Shown here piece after piece: positions 35,657-44,067 of a stretch of 64,000 nt of DNA; within the stretch, counting starts at the first letter, position 1, and every line of letters starts with the position of its first letter. The notes beneath the pieces are model-generated. The model was not told where the DNA came from. It did not search any database and worked only from the letters and a program-made list of their open reading frames with translations. Source of the DNA: Bacteroidales bacterium UBA1745. GTDB lineage: Bacteria > Bacteroidota > Bacteroidia > Bacteroidales > UBA932. The stretch lies in the NCBI GenBank assembly GCA_002314885.1, contig DCHT01000028.1, positions 62,001-126,000 on the forward strand, given 5' to 3'. The translations under genes and the position numbers were made by a program.

Positions 35657-36517
35657 ATGAAGAAGGTACTCGCAATCGCAGGCGCAATCCTGTGCCTGGC
35701 TTCCTGCGCTCCGAAGAACGAGGAAGCAAAGGTGATGGCCCGCTTCGTCCCTGAAAGGGCGGACGACTTCATCTGGGAGAACGACCTTATCTGCTACCGT
35801 GCCTACGGAGAGGCCCTCGAGGGCAATCCTACGGCTCCTGGCTTCGACATCTGGGTGAAGACCCCGGGCGCACTCGTGGCCAACGAGCGCTACCGCCTCG
35901 AACTCGAGGAAGGTCTTTCCTACCACATCGACCGCGGCAACGGCAAGGACTGCTACAAGGTGGCCGTCAGCCTCGGCGCAGGTGCATCCTCACCAGTAGT
36001 GGACGGACAGATCATCTACCCTGCCACCAACTACCGCAGCTGGGAAATCGTGGACAGCAGCGCGACCGAAATTTCCTTCGTGCTCCACTATCCGGCCTGG
36101 GAAGTTGACGGACATCAGGTGGCTCTCGACAAGAAGATCACCGTGACCGCAGGTTCCTACTTCTGCAAGGCAGAGGACGTCTACACCGGCGACTTCGAAA
36201 GCCTCACAGTGGCAGCAGGCATCTTCAACCACGTACCTGACGATCCTGACCAGACCACAGTCATCGCAGAAGACCGCCTCGCAGTGTGGGAGCACGCTTC
36301 CGACACCTCAGTCGAGCCTGAGGACGGTATGATCGGCGTCGCCGTGGTTATGCCAGGCGCTGAGACCATCATCCCTCTCGAGGCCAACAAGCCACACCTC
36401 GTTGCCCTCAAGACCGTCACCCCAGGTGAGACCCTCACCTATTACTTCGGCTCCTGCTGGAGCAAGGGTGACGTCAAGACCGCCGAGGACTGGCTCTCCA
36501 TCGTCAACGCTCAGTAA
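35657..36517 (+). CDS. DUF4861 family lipoprotein
   Basis: A 286-residue exported lipoprotein (LCLASC, Cys about 17). It matches the DUF4861 family: FIWENDLICYRAYGEALE near the N terminus and many beta strands with conserved aromatic and acidic residues (GFDIWVKTPG, YFGSCWSKGD). The family is common in pectin and rhamnogalacturonan loci of Bacteroidetes, but I know no established activity for this member. Its location after kduI suggests it acts on unsaturated uronide ends or acts as a helper outside the cytoplasm. Confidence 0.78.
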   Translation: MKKVLAIAGAILCLASCAPKNEEAKVMARFVPERADDFIWENDLICYRAYGEALEGNPTAPGFDIWVKTPGALVANERYRLELEEGLSYHIDRGNGKDCYKVAVSLGAGASSPVVDGQIIYPATNYRSWEIVDSSATEISFVLHYPAWEVDGHQVALDKKITVTAGSYFCKAEDVYTGDFESLTVAAGIFNHVPDDPDQTTVIAEDRLAVWEHASDTSVEPEDGMIGVAVVMPGAETIIPLEANKPHLVALKTVTPGETLTYYFGSCWSKGDVKTAEDWLSIVNAQ

Positions 36518-36525
36518 TTTCTCTC

Positions 36526-36636
36526 CAACAGTCAGCGAATCGCTGACTGTTGCTGCATAATCTCTCCAACAGTCACGCGCCGCGTGACTGTTAATTAAAA
36601 ACAGTGCCAACAGTCATTCGATCGATGACTGTTGGC
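36526..36636. repeat. Three-hairpin array with a 41-bp period
   Basis: Three palindromes share the outer arms AACAGTCA/TGACTGTT. H1 36526-36552 has 13-bp perfect arms and one central base. H2 36568-36592 has 12-bp perfect arms and one central base. H3 36606-36636 has 12-bp arms and a 7-base loop. Their centres are 36539, 36580 and 36621, exactly 41 bases apart. The inner arm sequences differ (GCGA/TCGC, CGCG/CGCG, T/A) but stay paired. The array fills the 145-base gap between the convergent DUF4861 and uxaB genes. It may end transcription from both sides, but no clear T-runs follow. Confidence 0.85.
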
Positions 36637-36662
36637 GCTTGCCAAAAATATCTTAAAACAAA

Positions 36663-38105
36663 CTAAAGGATTGCCTGAACGGCTGCGCGCATACCCTCGG
36701 CCTGGATGAGTGCGAGGTCAGCGGTGAGCATATCGGTGAGACCCGGGATGGCGTTGAGGTCCTCGCCCCAGATGAGGTCTGAAGCTGCAAGTACGCCCTC
36801 GGCTACCTTGCGTACGTCGCCAGTTGCCCAGAGGTCCTTGAGGAGCTGCATAATTGCTGCGTCATCGTTAGGAACGATCTCGTCTTCTCCCCTCTTGCCG
36901 CCCTTGTAGTAGGTGGTGATGCCGGCGAGACCGAGCACGAGGCCCTTAGGGAGTTCGCCCTTGCGCTCGAGATAGGTCTTGAGGCCTGGGAGGTCGCGGG
37001 TCTTGTATTTAGGGAAGGAGTTGAGCATAATGGAAGTCACGAAATGCTTCACGAACGGATTGCGGAAACGGTCCATAACGTCGGAAGCGAACTTCTGGAG
37101 CTCCTCCATAGGGAGGTTGAGGGTCTGCATAAGTTCCTCAAACATCACCTTGTGCACGAACTGGCCGATGAGCTCGTCCTCGCAGCACTCCTTCACGGTG
37201 TTCAGGCCGCTGAGGTAGCCGACTGGAGAAAGCACGGTGTGAGGGCCGTTGAGGAGGGTAACCTTGCGCTCGTGATATGGAGCCTCTGAAGGCACGAAGA
37301 GCACGTGGAGACCAGCCTTGTCTGCAGGGAACTCCTCTGCGACAGCCTGTGGAGCCTCGATCACCCAGAGGTGGAAGATCTCAGCCTTCACGAGCATATT
37401 GTCCTGATAGCCGACGCGCTCGCAGAGCTGGGCGGCGGTGTCGCGTGGATAACCCGGAACGATGCGGTCCACGAGGGTGCAGTAAACGCCGCAGGCATTC
37501 TCGAACCAGTTGGAGAAGTCCTCACCGAGGTTCCAAAGCTTGATGTACTCGCGTATGCACCTCTTGAGCTCCTTGCCATTGAGGAAGATGAGCTCACAAG
37601 GAAGGATGATGAAGCCCTTGCTCATATCGCCCTTGAAGTACTCGTACCTGTGGTAGAGCAGCTGCACGAGCTTGCCAGGATATGAAGAAGCAGGCTTGTC
37701 CTCGAACTTGCAGTTAGGGTCGAAGGCGATGCCGGCCTCAGTGGTGTTGGAGATGATGAACCTCATCTCAGGCTGCTCAGCGAGCTTGAGGTAGTCATCG
37801 AAGTCACGGTAAGGGTTGATACCACGGCTGATCACGTCGATCATCTCGGCGGAATCCACTGGCTGGCCCTCATTGAGGCCCTGGAGGTTGAGGTGATAGA
37901 GGCAGTCCTGCTCGTTGAGCATATCTACCATTCCCCTGTCGATTGGCTGAACAAGCACGACTGAAGCATTGAAATCAGTCTTCTTGTTGGTGTTCCAGAT
38001 GATCCAGTCAACGAATGCGCGGAGGAAGTTTCCCTCACCGAACTGAATCACCTTCTCAGTGTAAGTCTTTGCCTGTGGGGCAGTCTGACGATTGAGTCTT
38101 TCCAT
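36663..38105 (-). CDS. uxaB: Tagaturonate reductase
   Basis: NADH-dependent reduction of D-tagaturonate to D-altronate, the second step of galacturonate breakdown. The 480-residue protein belongs to the mannitol dehydrogenase family, with the N-terminal VIQFGEGNFLRAFVDWIIW segment of UxaB-type members, the FIISNTTEAGIAFD strand, a central CELIFLNG, and LLNGPHTVLSPVGYL. Fructuronate reductase is a sister group, but the UxaC-UxaA neighbours support the galacturonate branch. An upstream in-frame ATG at 38162 would lie in the promoter; 38105 (MERLNRQT) is the natural start. Confidence 0.88.
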   Translation of the reverse strand: MERLNRQTAPQAKTYTEKVIQFGEGNFLRAFVDWIIWNTNKKTDFNASVVLVQPIDRGMVDMLNEQDCLYHLNLQGLNEGQPVDSAEMIDVISRGINPYRDFDDYLKLAEQPEMRFIISNTTEAGIAFDPNCKFEDKPASSYPGKLVQLLYHRYEYFKGDMSKGFIILPCELIFLNGKELKRCIREYIKLWNLGEDFSNWFENACGVYCTLVDRIVPGYPRDTAAQLCERVGYQDNMLVKAEIFHLWVIEAPQAVAEEFPADKAGLHVLFVPSEAPYHERKVTLLNGPHTVLSPVGYLSGLNTVKECCEDELIGQFVHKVMFEELMQTLNLPMEELQKFASDVMDRFRNPFVKHFVTSIMLNSFPKYKTRDLPGLKTYLERKGELPKGLVLGLAGITTYYKGGKRGEDEIVPNDDAAIMQLLKDLWATGDVRKVAEGVLAASDLIWGEDLNAIPGLTDMLTADLALIQAEGMRAAVQAIL

Positions 38106-38159
38106 ACTATTTATATATATTGATATTAGTCTGATACGGTGGTATTTCAACCACGGCGA

Positions 38160-38167
38160 CAAATTTA
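38160..38167 (-). promoter_or_regulatory. Predicted -7 element of uxaB
   Basis: TAAATTTG on the minus strand fits TAnnTTTG. The LacI-type operator lies 10 bases upstream of it, the same spacing as at the regulator gene's own promoter. Confidence 0.55.
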
Positions 38168-38177
38168 GAAAAAAATT

Positions 38178-38193
38178 CCGTGCCCGTGCACGG
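38178..38193. promoter_or_regulatory. Predicted LacI-family operator, site 2 (uxaB/uxaC)
   Basis: CCGTGCCCGTGCACGG, identical to site 1 and extended by symmetrical TT/AA flanks (38176-38195). It lies between the divergent uxaB and uxaC promoters and can repress both. Confidence 0.78.
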
Positions 38194-38211
38194 AAAATCG
38201 AAAATTATTTA

Positions 38212-38219
38212 TAATTTTG
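38212..38219 (+). promoter_or_regulatory. Predicted -7 element of uxaC-uxaA
   Basis: TAATTTTG fits TAnnTTTG, 18 bases after the operator; the ATG of uxaC follows 51 bases later. Confidence 0.55.
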
Positions 38220-38270
38220 TTCGCGTCTTATATTAGACTCATAGTGCAAATACGATAAAAACACAATAAT

Positions 38271-39671
38271 ATGTCATTCATCAACGAAGATTTCATGCTG
38301 CAGGGCGAGGTAGCCAAGGAGCTATACCACAGCAGCGCAGAGAAAATGCCTATCATCGACTACCACTGTCATCTCGTGCCTCAGATGATCGCAGAGAACT
38401 GGCAGTTCAAGGACATCACCGAACTCTGGCTCGGCGGCGACCACTACAAGTGGCGCGCAATGAGGGGCAACGGAGTGCCTGAGGAATACATCACCGGAGG
38501 AATGTCCTCCTGGGAGAAGTTCCAGAAATGGGCCGAGACCGTGCCTTACACTATGCGCAATCCGCTCTACCACTGGACTCACCTCGAGCTCAAGAGAGTG
38601 TTCGGCATCGACAAGCTCCTCTGCCCTGAGACCGCGAAGGAAATCTTCGAGCAGTGCAACGAGATGCTCGCTACCGAGGAATTCCGCGGCCAGCAGCTCA
38701 TCCGCAAGTTCAACGTGGAAGTAGTCTGCACCACCGACGACCCTGCTGACGACCTCCGCTACCACAAGATGATCAACGAGAAGCCTTTCGGAACCAAGGT
38801 CATCCCGGCCTGGCGTCCTGACAAGGCTATGGCTATCGAGAATCCTAAGGCCTACAAGGAATATATCAAGAAGCTCGGCGAGGCTGCAAATATGGAGATC
38901 AAGTCCTATTCCGACCTCCTCGAGGCACTCCGCAAGCGCCACGCATTCTTCGAGTCTATGGGCTGCAAGCTCTCCGACCACGGCCTGGAGACCTTCTACG
39001 CAGCAGACTACAAGGACATCGAGATCGAGGCCATCTTCAAGCTCGTGATGCTCGGCAAGACCCCTAACGCCACCGAACTCGAAAAGTTCCGCAGCGCCTG
39101 CCTCCACGACTTCGCAGTTATGGACGCAGATGCAGGCTGGGCACAGCAGTTCCACATCGGCGCAATCCGCAACAACAACACCAAGATGTTCAACATCCTC
39201 GGTCCTGACACAGGATACGACGCAATCCACGACGTGCAGTGCGCAGCCGCAGGCAACCGTTTCTTCGACCGCCTCACTCTCGAGGGCAAGCTCGCCAAGA
39301 CCATCGTATACTGCCTCAATCCTAAGGACAACGAGGTGCTTATGACTATGGCCTACACCTTCAACGACGGCACCGTACCTGGCAAGATGCAGTTCGGTTC
39401 AGGCTGGTGGTTCCTCGATCAGGAAGACGGTATGCGCAAGCAGATGAACGCTCTCTCAGCCCTCGGTCTCTTCACCCGCTTCGTGGGTATGCTCACCGAC
39501 TCCCGCAGCTTCATCTCCTATCCTCGCCACGAGTACTTCCGTCGCATCCTCTGCTCCGTCATCGGAGAAGACGTGGAGAAGGGCAAGCTCCCGGCAAGCG
39601 AGATGGACTTCCTCAAGAAGGTTGTCGAGGACATCTCCTACAACAACGCAAAGAACTACTTCAACTTCTAG
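38271..39671 (+). CDS. uxaC: Uronate isomerase
   Basis: Converts galacturonate to tagaturonate (or glucuronate to fructuronate). At 466 residues it is a typical member of this amidohydrolase-superfamily group. MPIIDYHCHLVP holds the metal-binding His-x-His, ELWLGGDHYKWRAMRGNGV follows, and the later CTTDDPADDLRYH and LTDSRSFISYPRHEYFRR segments are diagnostic. First gene of the uxaC-uxaA operon. It contains one of the four CATG sites of the window. Confidence 0.95.
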   Translation: MSFINEDFMLQGEVAKELYHSSAEKMPIIDYHCHLVPQMIAENWQFKDITELWLGGDHYKWRAMRGNGVPEEYITGGMSSWEKFQKWAETVPYTMRNPLYHWTHLELKRVFGIDKLLCPETAKEIFEQCNEMLATEEFRGQQLIRKFNVEVVCTTDDPADDLRYHKMINEKPFGTKVIPAWRPDKAMAIENPKAYKEYIKKLGEAANMEIKSYSDLLEALRKRHAFFESMGCKLSDHGLETFYAADYKDIEIEAIFKLVMLGKTPNATELEKFRSACLHDFAVMDADAGWAQQFHIGAIRNNNTKMFNILGPDTGYDAIHDVQCAAAGNRFFDRLTLEGKLAKTIVYCLNPKDNEVLMTMAYTFNDGTVPGKMQFGSGWWFLDQEDGMRKQMNALSALGLFTRFVGMLTDSRSFISYPRHEYFRRILCSVIGEDVEKGKLPASEMDFLKKVVEDISYNNAKNYFNF

Positions 39672-39677
39672 GACCAG

Positions 39678-41177
39678 ATGGCAGAATTCATACGCATCAA
39701 TCCCGCCGACAACGTAGCCGTTGCCCTCACCGACCTGCCGGAAGGCAAGGTCGTCGAAATCGAGGGATATGGCTCCGTAACCCTGTCAGAGGCCATTCCA
39801 CGCGGACACAAGTTCACTCTTGAGGCCCTTGCGGAAGGCAGCGACATCATCAAATATGGCTTCCCTATCGGCCACGTGACCCGCGATGCAGGCAAAGGCA
39901 GCCTGGTGAACCACGAGTGCATCAAGACCAATCTTTCCGGCCTGCTCGAGTACTCATACGAACCGGCACTGGAAGAGATAGCAGAGGCTGCTGACAAGCG
40001 CACATTCATGGGCTTCCGCCGCTCTAACGGCGAGGTGGGCATACGCAACCAGATATGGATCGTGCCTACCGTAGGCTGCGTGAACGGCGTCTGCGAACAG
40101 ATGGCACAGCGCTTCCGCGCCGAGAAGGCAGGAAATATGGGAACGGTCGACACCATCGTGGCCTTCCCTCACAACTACGGCTGCTCCCAGCTGGGCGACG
40201 ACCATCAGAACACCCGCACGGTGCTCTCGGATATGGTTCATCACCCGAATGCAGGCGGCGTGCTCGTAGTGAGCCTCGGCTGCGAAAACAACCAGCTGAG
40301 CGCCTTCAAGGAACTGCTCGCTGACGTGGATCCGGCAAAGGTCCGCACCATCGAGATGCAGAAAGTGGAAGGTGACGAAATCGAAGCCGGCCTCGTGCTC
40401 CTGCGCGAACTCTTCGACAACTGCAGCGGCGTGGAAAGGACTCCTGTCCCTGTCAGCGAACTGCGCGTAGGCCTCAAATGCGGCGGCTCAGACGGCCTCT
40501 CAGGCATCACCGCGAACCCGCTTCTGGGAGTGTTCTCGGACTGGATCGTAGCCCAGGGCGGCACCACAGTGCTCACCGAGGTTCCGGAGATGTTCGGTGC
40601 GGAAACCATACTTATGAACCGCTGTCAGGACATCGACACCTTCGGCAAGACAGTCAGCCTCATCAACGACTTCAAGGCCTACTTTATGAAGAACGACCAG
40701 CCTGTCTATGAGAATCCTTCTCCGGGCAACAAGGCCGGCGGCATCTCCACCCTCGAGGAAAAATCCCTCGGCTGCACCCAGAAATGCGGCAAGAGCATAG
40801 TCAGGAATGTCCTCAAGTACGGTGAGCGCCTCCAGACCAAGGGCCTCAACCTGCTCAGTGCCCCTGGCAACGACCTCGTGGCTTCCACCGCACTGGGCGC
40901 CTCAGGCTGCCAGCTCGTGCTCTTCACCACCGGCCGCGGCACACCGTTCGGAAGCTTCGTGCCTACGATGAAGATATCCACCAACACTCCTCTCGCCGAG
41001 AAGAAGCCGACCTGGATCGACTTCAACGCAGGCGTGCTGGCCGAGAACGAATCGATGGACAGCGCCGCTCAGCGCTTCATAGACAAGGTGCTCGCTGTCG
41101 CTTCCGGAGAGGAAGTGAACGCAGAGAAGTCCGGAATCCGCGAAATCGCGATATTCAAGACGGGAGTTACGCTCTAG
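39678..41177 (+). CDS. uxaA: Altronate dehydratase
   Basis: Dehydrates D-altronate to 2-keto-3-deoxygluconate, with a metal. The 499-residue protein has an N-terminal SAF domain (INPADNVAVALTDLPEG, HKFTLEALAEGSDIIKYG). The C-terminal dehydratase core includes FPHNYGCSQLGDDHQNT, VVSLGCENNQ, LKCGGSDGLSGITANPLLG and TTGRGTPFGS. It starts six bases after uxaC; its 3' end overlaps the convergent regulator gene by four bases. Confidence 0.95.
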   Translation: MAEFIRINPADNVAVALTDLPEGKVVEIEGYGSVTLSEAIPRGHKFTLEALAEGSDIIKYGFPIGHVTRDAGKGSLVNHECIKTNLSGLLEYSYEPALEEIAEAADKRTFMGFRRSNGEVGIRNQIWIVPTVGCVNGVCEQMAQRFRAEKAGNMGTVDTIVAFPHNYGCSQLGDDHQNTRTVLSDMVHHPNAGGVLVVSLGCENNQLSAFKELLADVDPAKVRTIEMQKVEGDEIEAGLVLLRELFDNCSGVERTPVPVSELRVGLKCGGSDGLSGITANPLLGVFSDWIVAQGGTTVLTEVPEMFGAETILMNRCQDIDTFGKTVSLINDFKAYFMKNDQPVYENPSPGNKAGGISTLEEKSLGCTQKCGKSIVRNVLKYGERLQTKGLNLLSAPGNDLVASTALGASGCQLVLFTTGRGTPFGSFVPTMKISTNTPLAEKKPTWIDFNAGVLAENESMDSAAQRFIDKVLAVASGEEVNAEKSGIREIAIFKTGVTL

Positions 41178-42232
41178 TAATTCTCGACATTCAGTCGGGT
41201 AAGAATATCCATATGCATATAGAAGTCCCTGTTCGCAGGGACTTTATGCATTAATATGCAGTCTGCAAGAACTGAGACTGCCTGACGGGACTGGTCCTCG
41301 GTGTGCTGGGCGATGAGCACGCCCACACTGCCCTGTCTGAGGGCCTCCACATTGGCGTCCAGATTGTCAAAGCCTATCACGCGGCGCTCCTGGTCGGGAT
41401 GCTTTGCAAGGAAGTCGGCAATGAGGTGGATACGGGAATTGAACATCACCACATACTTGTACTGAGGTCCCTTCGCGAAGAAGGCCTCGAGAGTAGGTTC
41501 GATGGTCTCAGGATGAGCCGGATCGATGAACACGTTGTTCACGTTGCACTCCGGGAAGTTCTCGTCGATGAAATCATTGAAGCCGGCACGGCGGTTGATG
41601 GTCGGGTCAGACTGACGGGACTTGTCTCGATGTATGCGGACGACGGCGATGTCCTTCACCTGCTCTTCGCGGCACCTTTCAGTCAGAAGGGCGGCGCAGA
41701 GGTAGCCCGACTTGTACATAGGCATACCGTAATATGCGAAATAGTCGCCCTCCTCGAGTTTGGTATCCACATATACGTATGGAATGTCCCGGGCACGGAG
41801 TTCGGCCACAAGGTTCATAGTCCCGCTCTTGAAAAGAGGAGCAATGACAACGCCTGAAGGATTGCTGGCGAGCAGCTCCGCACAGGCTTTCGCGAATGAG
41901 TCGGCATCGTACTGGTCATAATGGAAGATCCTGGTCACGATATTGAGGTTGGAAACGGCCTCTCCGCCGGCCACGAAGCCGTCACGTATCTTCTCCCAGT
42001 ATTCTCCGGCCACGATATCAGGCAGGATGCAGGCAATCACGTGATTCTTCCTGGTAGCCAGGAGGGAGGCATAGAAATTAGGCTCATAGTTAAGTTCCTC
42101 AATAGCCTTGCGCACCTTCTCGGCGCTCCTGCGGGACACTTCGCCACGGTTGTGGAGGACACGGTCAACCGTACCCTTGGACACCCCGGCCTTAGCCGCA
42201 ACATCGAAAATCGTAATCTTCTTCTCTTCCAT
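41174..42232 (-). CDS. LacI-family regulator of the galacturonate/pectin genes
   Basis: The 352-residue repressor-type protein has an N-terminal helix-turn-helix (ITIFDVAAKAGVSKGTVDRV), a hinge helix region (VRKAIEELNYEPNFYASLLA), and a periplasmic-binding-like effector domain. The recognition helix reads GTVDRVLHNRGEV instead of the commoner VSRVLN form, so its operator should differ from classical LacI sites. The start is MEEKKITIF at 42232; an in-frame ATG at 42337 would include the operator. Its own promoter carries the palindrome shared with uxaB/uxaC and the pectin operon, so it likely represses itself and those genes until a pathway intermediate binds. The effector is not known. Confidence 0.87.
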   Translation of the reverse strand: MEEKKITIFDVAAKAGVSKGTVDRVLHNRGEVSRRSAEKVRKAIEELNYEPNFYASLLATRKNHVIACILPDIVAGEYWEKIRDGFVAGGEAVSNLNIVTRIFHYDQYDADSFAKACAELLASNPSGVVIAPLFKSGTMNLVAELRARDIPYVYVDTKLEEGDYFAYYGMPMYKSGYLCAALLTERCREEQVKDIAVVRIHRDKSRQSDPTINRRAGFNDFIDENFPECNVNNVFIDPAHPETIEPTLEAFFAKGPQYKYVVMFNSRIHLIADFLAKHPDQERRVIGFDNLDANVEALRQGSVGVLIAQHTEDQSRQAVSVLADCILMHKVPANRDFYMHMDILTRLNVENY

Positions 42233-42249
42233 ATTCCTATTATACGACA

Positions 42250-42257
42250 CAAAGATA
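42250..42257 (-). promoter_or_regulatory. Predicted -7 element of the LacI-type regulator gene
   Basis: TATCTTTG on the minus strand fits TAnnTTTG. The operator lies 10 bases upstream of it. Confidence 0.55.
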
Positions 42258-42267
42258 AAAAATATTT

Positions 42268-42283
42268 CCGTGTACGGGCACGG
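42268..42283. promoter_or_regulatory. Predicted LacI-family operator, site 3 (regulator/kdgK)
   Basis: The minus strand reads CCGTGCCCGTACACGG, one base different from sites 1 and 2, with A/T-rich symmetrical flanks. It lies between the divergent regulator and kdgK promoters. Confidence 0.78.
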
Positions 42284-42301
42284 AATATTCAGAAAATTAA
42301 G

Positions 42302-42309
42302 TATTTTTG
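42302..42309 (+). promoter_or_regulatory. Predicted -7 element of kdgK-kdgA-exuT
   Basis: TATTTTTG fits TAnnTTTG and lies 18 bases after the operator, as at uxaC. Confidence 0.55.
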
Positions 42310-42354
42310 TGGTCGGATATAATCCGAAAAACGGCAAAATTCAAAACTATTGAT

Positions 42355-43380
42355 ATGGCAAAAGTTATCACTCTCGGAGAAATAATGCTCCGACTCAGCC
42401 CAGAGGGCAATGACAGGTTCATCCAGACCGAGTCATTCCGAATCATCCCCGGAGGCGGCGAGGCAAACGTCGCTGTCAGCCTCGCAAACTACGGACACGA
42501 GGCCTGCTTCGTGAGCAAACTCCCTAAGCACGAAATCGGTCAGATCGCAGTGAACGCGCTCCGTCGCTACGGAGTGAACACCGAATACATCTGCCGCGGC
42601 GGTGACCGAGTAGGTCTCTACTACTGCGAGACCGGTGCGTCTATGCGTCCTTCAAAGGTCATCTACGACCGTGCACATTCAGCAATCGCAGAGGCAAATC
42701 CTGAGGATTTCGACTTCGACGCAATTATGGAAGGCGCCACCTGGTTCCACTGGTCAGGCATCACCCCTGCCATCTCCGACAAGGCCGCTGAGCTCACCAG
42801 GCTTGCCTGTGAGGCTGCAAAGCGCCACGGCGTGACAGTGAGCGTGGACCTCAACTTCCGCAAGAAACTCTGGACCTCAGAGAAGGCCATCTCCATTATG
42901 AGGCCTCTTATGAAATATGTGGACGTCTGCATCGGAAACGAGGAAGACGCAGAACTCTGCCTCGGCTTCAAGCCGGACGCAGACGTGGAAGGCGGCGAGA
43001 CCAACGCAGCCGGCTACGAGGGCATCTTCAGGCAGATGAGGGAGGAATTCGGCTTCAAATATGTCGTATCCACCCTCCGCGAGTCATTCTCCGCAACCCA
43101 CAACGGCTGGAAGGCCCTCATCTTCGACGGAAAGGAATTCTACCAGTCAAAGCGCTATGACATCAACCCTATCATCGACCGCGTCGGTGGTGGTGACTCA
43201 TTCTCAGGCGGCCTCATCCACGGTATGCTCAAGTACCCTGGCGACCAGGCATCTGCCCTCGAGTTCGCAGTTGCGGCATCTGCTCTCAAGCACACCGTGA
43301 ACGGCGACTTCAACCTCGTAAGCGAAGCAGAGGTACTCGCCCTCGCAGGCGGTTCTGCAAACGGTCGTGTTCAGCGCTAA
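42355..43380 (+). CDS. kdgK: 2-keto-3-deoxygluconate kinase
   Basis: Phosphorylates KDG, the product shared by the UxaA and KduD branches, to KDPG. The 341-residue PfkB-family kinase has an N-terminal GEIMLRLSPEG, the substrate-side IIPGGGEANVAVSLANYG, and the C-terminal anion hole and base in RVGGGDSFSGGLIHG. I start at 42355 (MAKVITLGE); the ATG at 42307 lies in the promoter. The kinase leads an operon with kdgA and the transporter. Confidence 0.92.
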   Translation: MAKVITLGEIMLRLSPEGNDRFIQTESFRIIPGGGEANVAVSLANYGHEACFVSKLPKHEIGQIAVNALRRYGVNTEYICRGGDRVGLYYCETGASMRPSKVIYDRAHSAIAEANPEDFDFDAIMEGATWFHWSGITPAISDKAAELTRLACEAAKRHGVTVSVDLNFRKKLWTSEKAISIMRPLMKYVDVCIGNEEDAELCLGFKPDADVEGGETNAAGYEGIFRQMREEFGFKYVVSTLRESFSATHNGWKALIFDGKEFYQSKRYDINPIIDRVGGGDSFSGGLIHGMLKYPGDQASALEFAVAASALKHTVNGDFNLVSEAEVLALAGGSANGRVQR

Positions 43381-43392
43381 AATTCAGGAATT

Positions 43393-44058
43393 ATGGCAAA
43401 GTACAGCAAAATGGAAGTCATCCAGACTATGAAGGAGACCGGAATGGTCCCTGTATTCTACAACGGCAACGCAGAGATTGCCAAGAACGTCCTCAAGGCC
43501 TGCTATGACGGCGGCGTAAGGGCATTCGAATTCACCAACCGCGGCGACTTCGCCCAGGAAGTGTTCGGCGAAATCGTGAAATTCGCCAACAAGGAGCTCC
43601 CTGGAATGATCGTAGGTGTAGGTTCAGTAGTAGATCCTGCCACCGCAGCCCTCTACATCCAGCTCGGCGCAAACTTCGTGGTAGGTCCGCTCTTCAACCC
43701 TGCAATCGCCCCTATCTGCAACCGCAGGCTCATCCCTTACTGCCCAGGCTGCGGCAGCGTCTCAGAAGTAGGCGCAGCCCAGGAGGCAGGATGCGACCTC
43801 TGCAAGGTATTCCCTGGCGACGTGCTCGGTCCTAACTTCGTGAAAGGTCTCCGCGCCCCTATGCCTTGGAGCCAGATTATGGTCACCGGAGGCGTGAAGC
43901 CTGAGAAGGCCAACCTCGAAGGCTGGTTCAAGGCCGGCGTCACCTGCGTTGGAATGGGCAGCAACCTCTTCCCTAAGGACGTGATCGCCGCCGGCGAATG
44001 GTCCAAGATCACCGAGCTCTGCAAGGGTGCACTCGACATCATCAAGGAAATCAGATAA
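43393..44058 (+). CDS. kdgA: KDPG aldolase
   Basis: Splits 2-keto-3-deoxy-6-phosphogluconate into pyruvate and glyceraldehyde 3-phosphate. At 221 residues it fits the class I KDPG/KHG aldolase family. MVPVFYNGN opens the barrel, FEFTNRGD holds the Glu and Arg, and CKVFPGD holds the Schiff-base Lys. These differ slightly from E. coli Eda (KFFPA). It lies 12 bases after kdgK. Confidence 0.92.
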   Translation: MAKYSKMEVIQTMKETGMVPVFYNGNAEIAKNVLKACYDGGVRAFEFTNRGDFAQEVFGEIVKFANKELPGMIVGVGSVVDPATAALYIQLGANFVVGPLFNPAIAPICNRRLIPYCPGCGSVSEVGAAQEAGCDLCKVFPGDVLGPNFVKGLRAPMPWSQIMVTGGVKPEKANLEGWFKAGVTCVGMGSNLFPKDVIAAGEWSKITELCKGALDIIKEIR

Positions 44059-44067
44059 TTCACAGAT

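Noticed and set aside
36526..36636. CRISPR array
   Set aside because: The repeats are palindromic hairpins with a 41-bp period and no unique spacers of CRISPR length; no cas genes are present.
41174..42337. Longer N terminus for the LacI-type regulator starting at 42337
   Set aside because: The extra 35 residues would be coded across the operator and promoter and do not resemble the family; MEEKKITIF at 42232 is the standard start.
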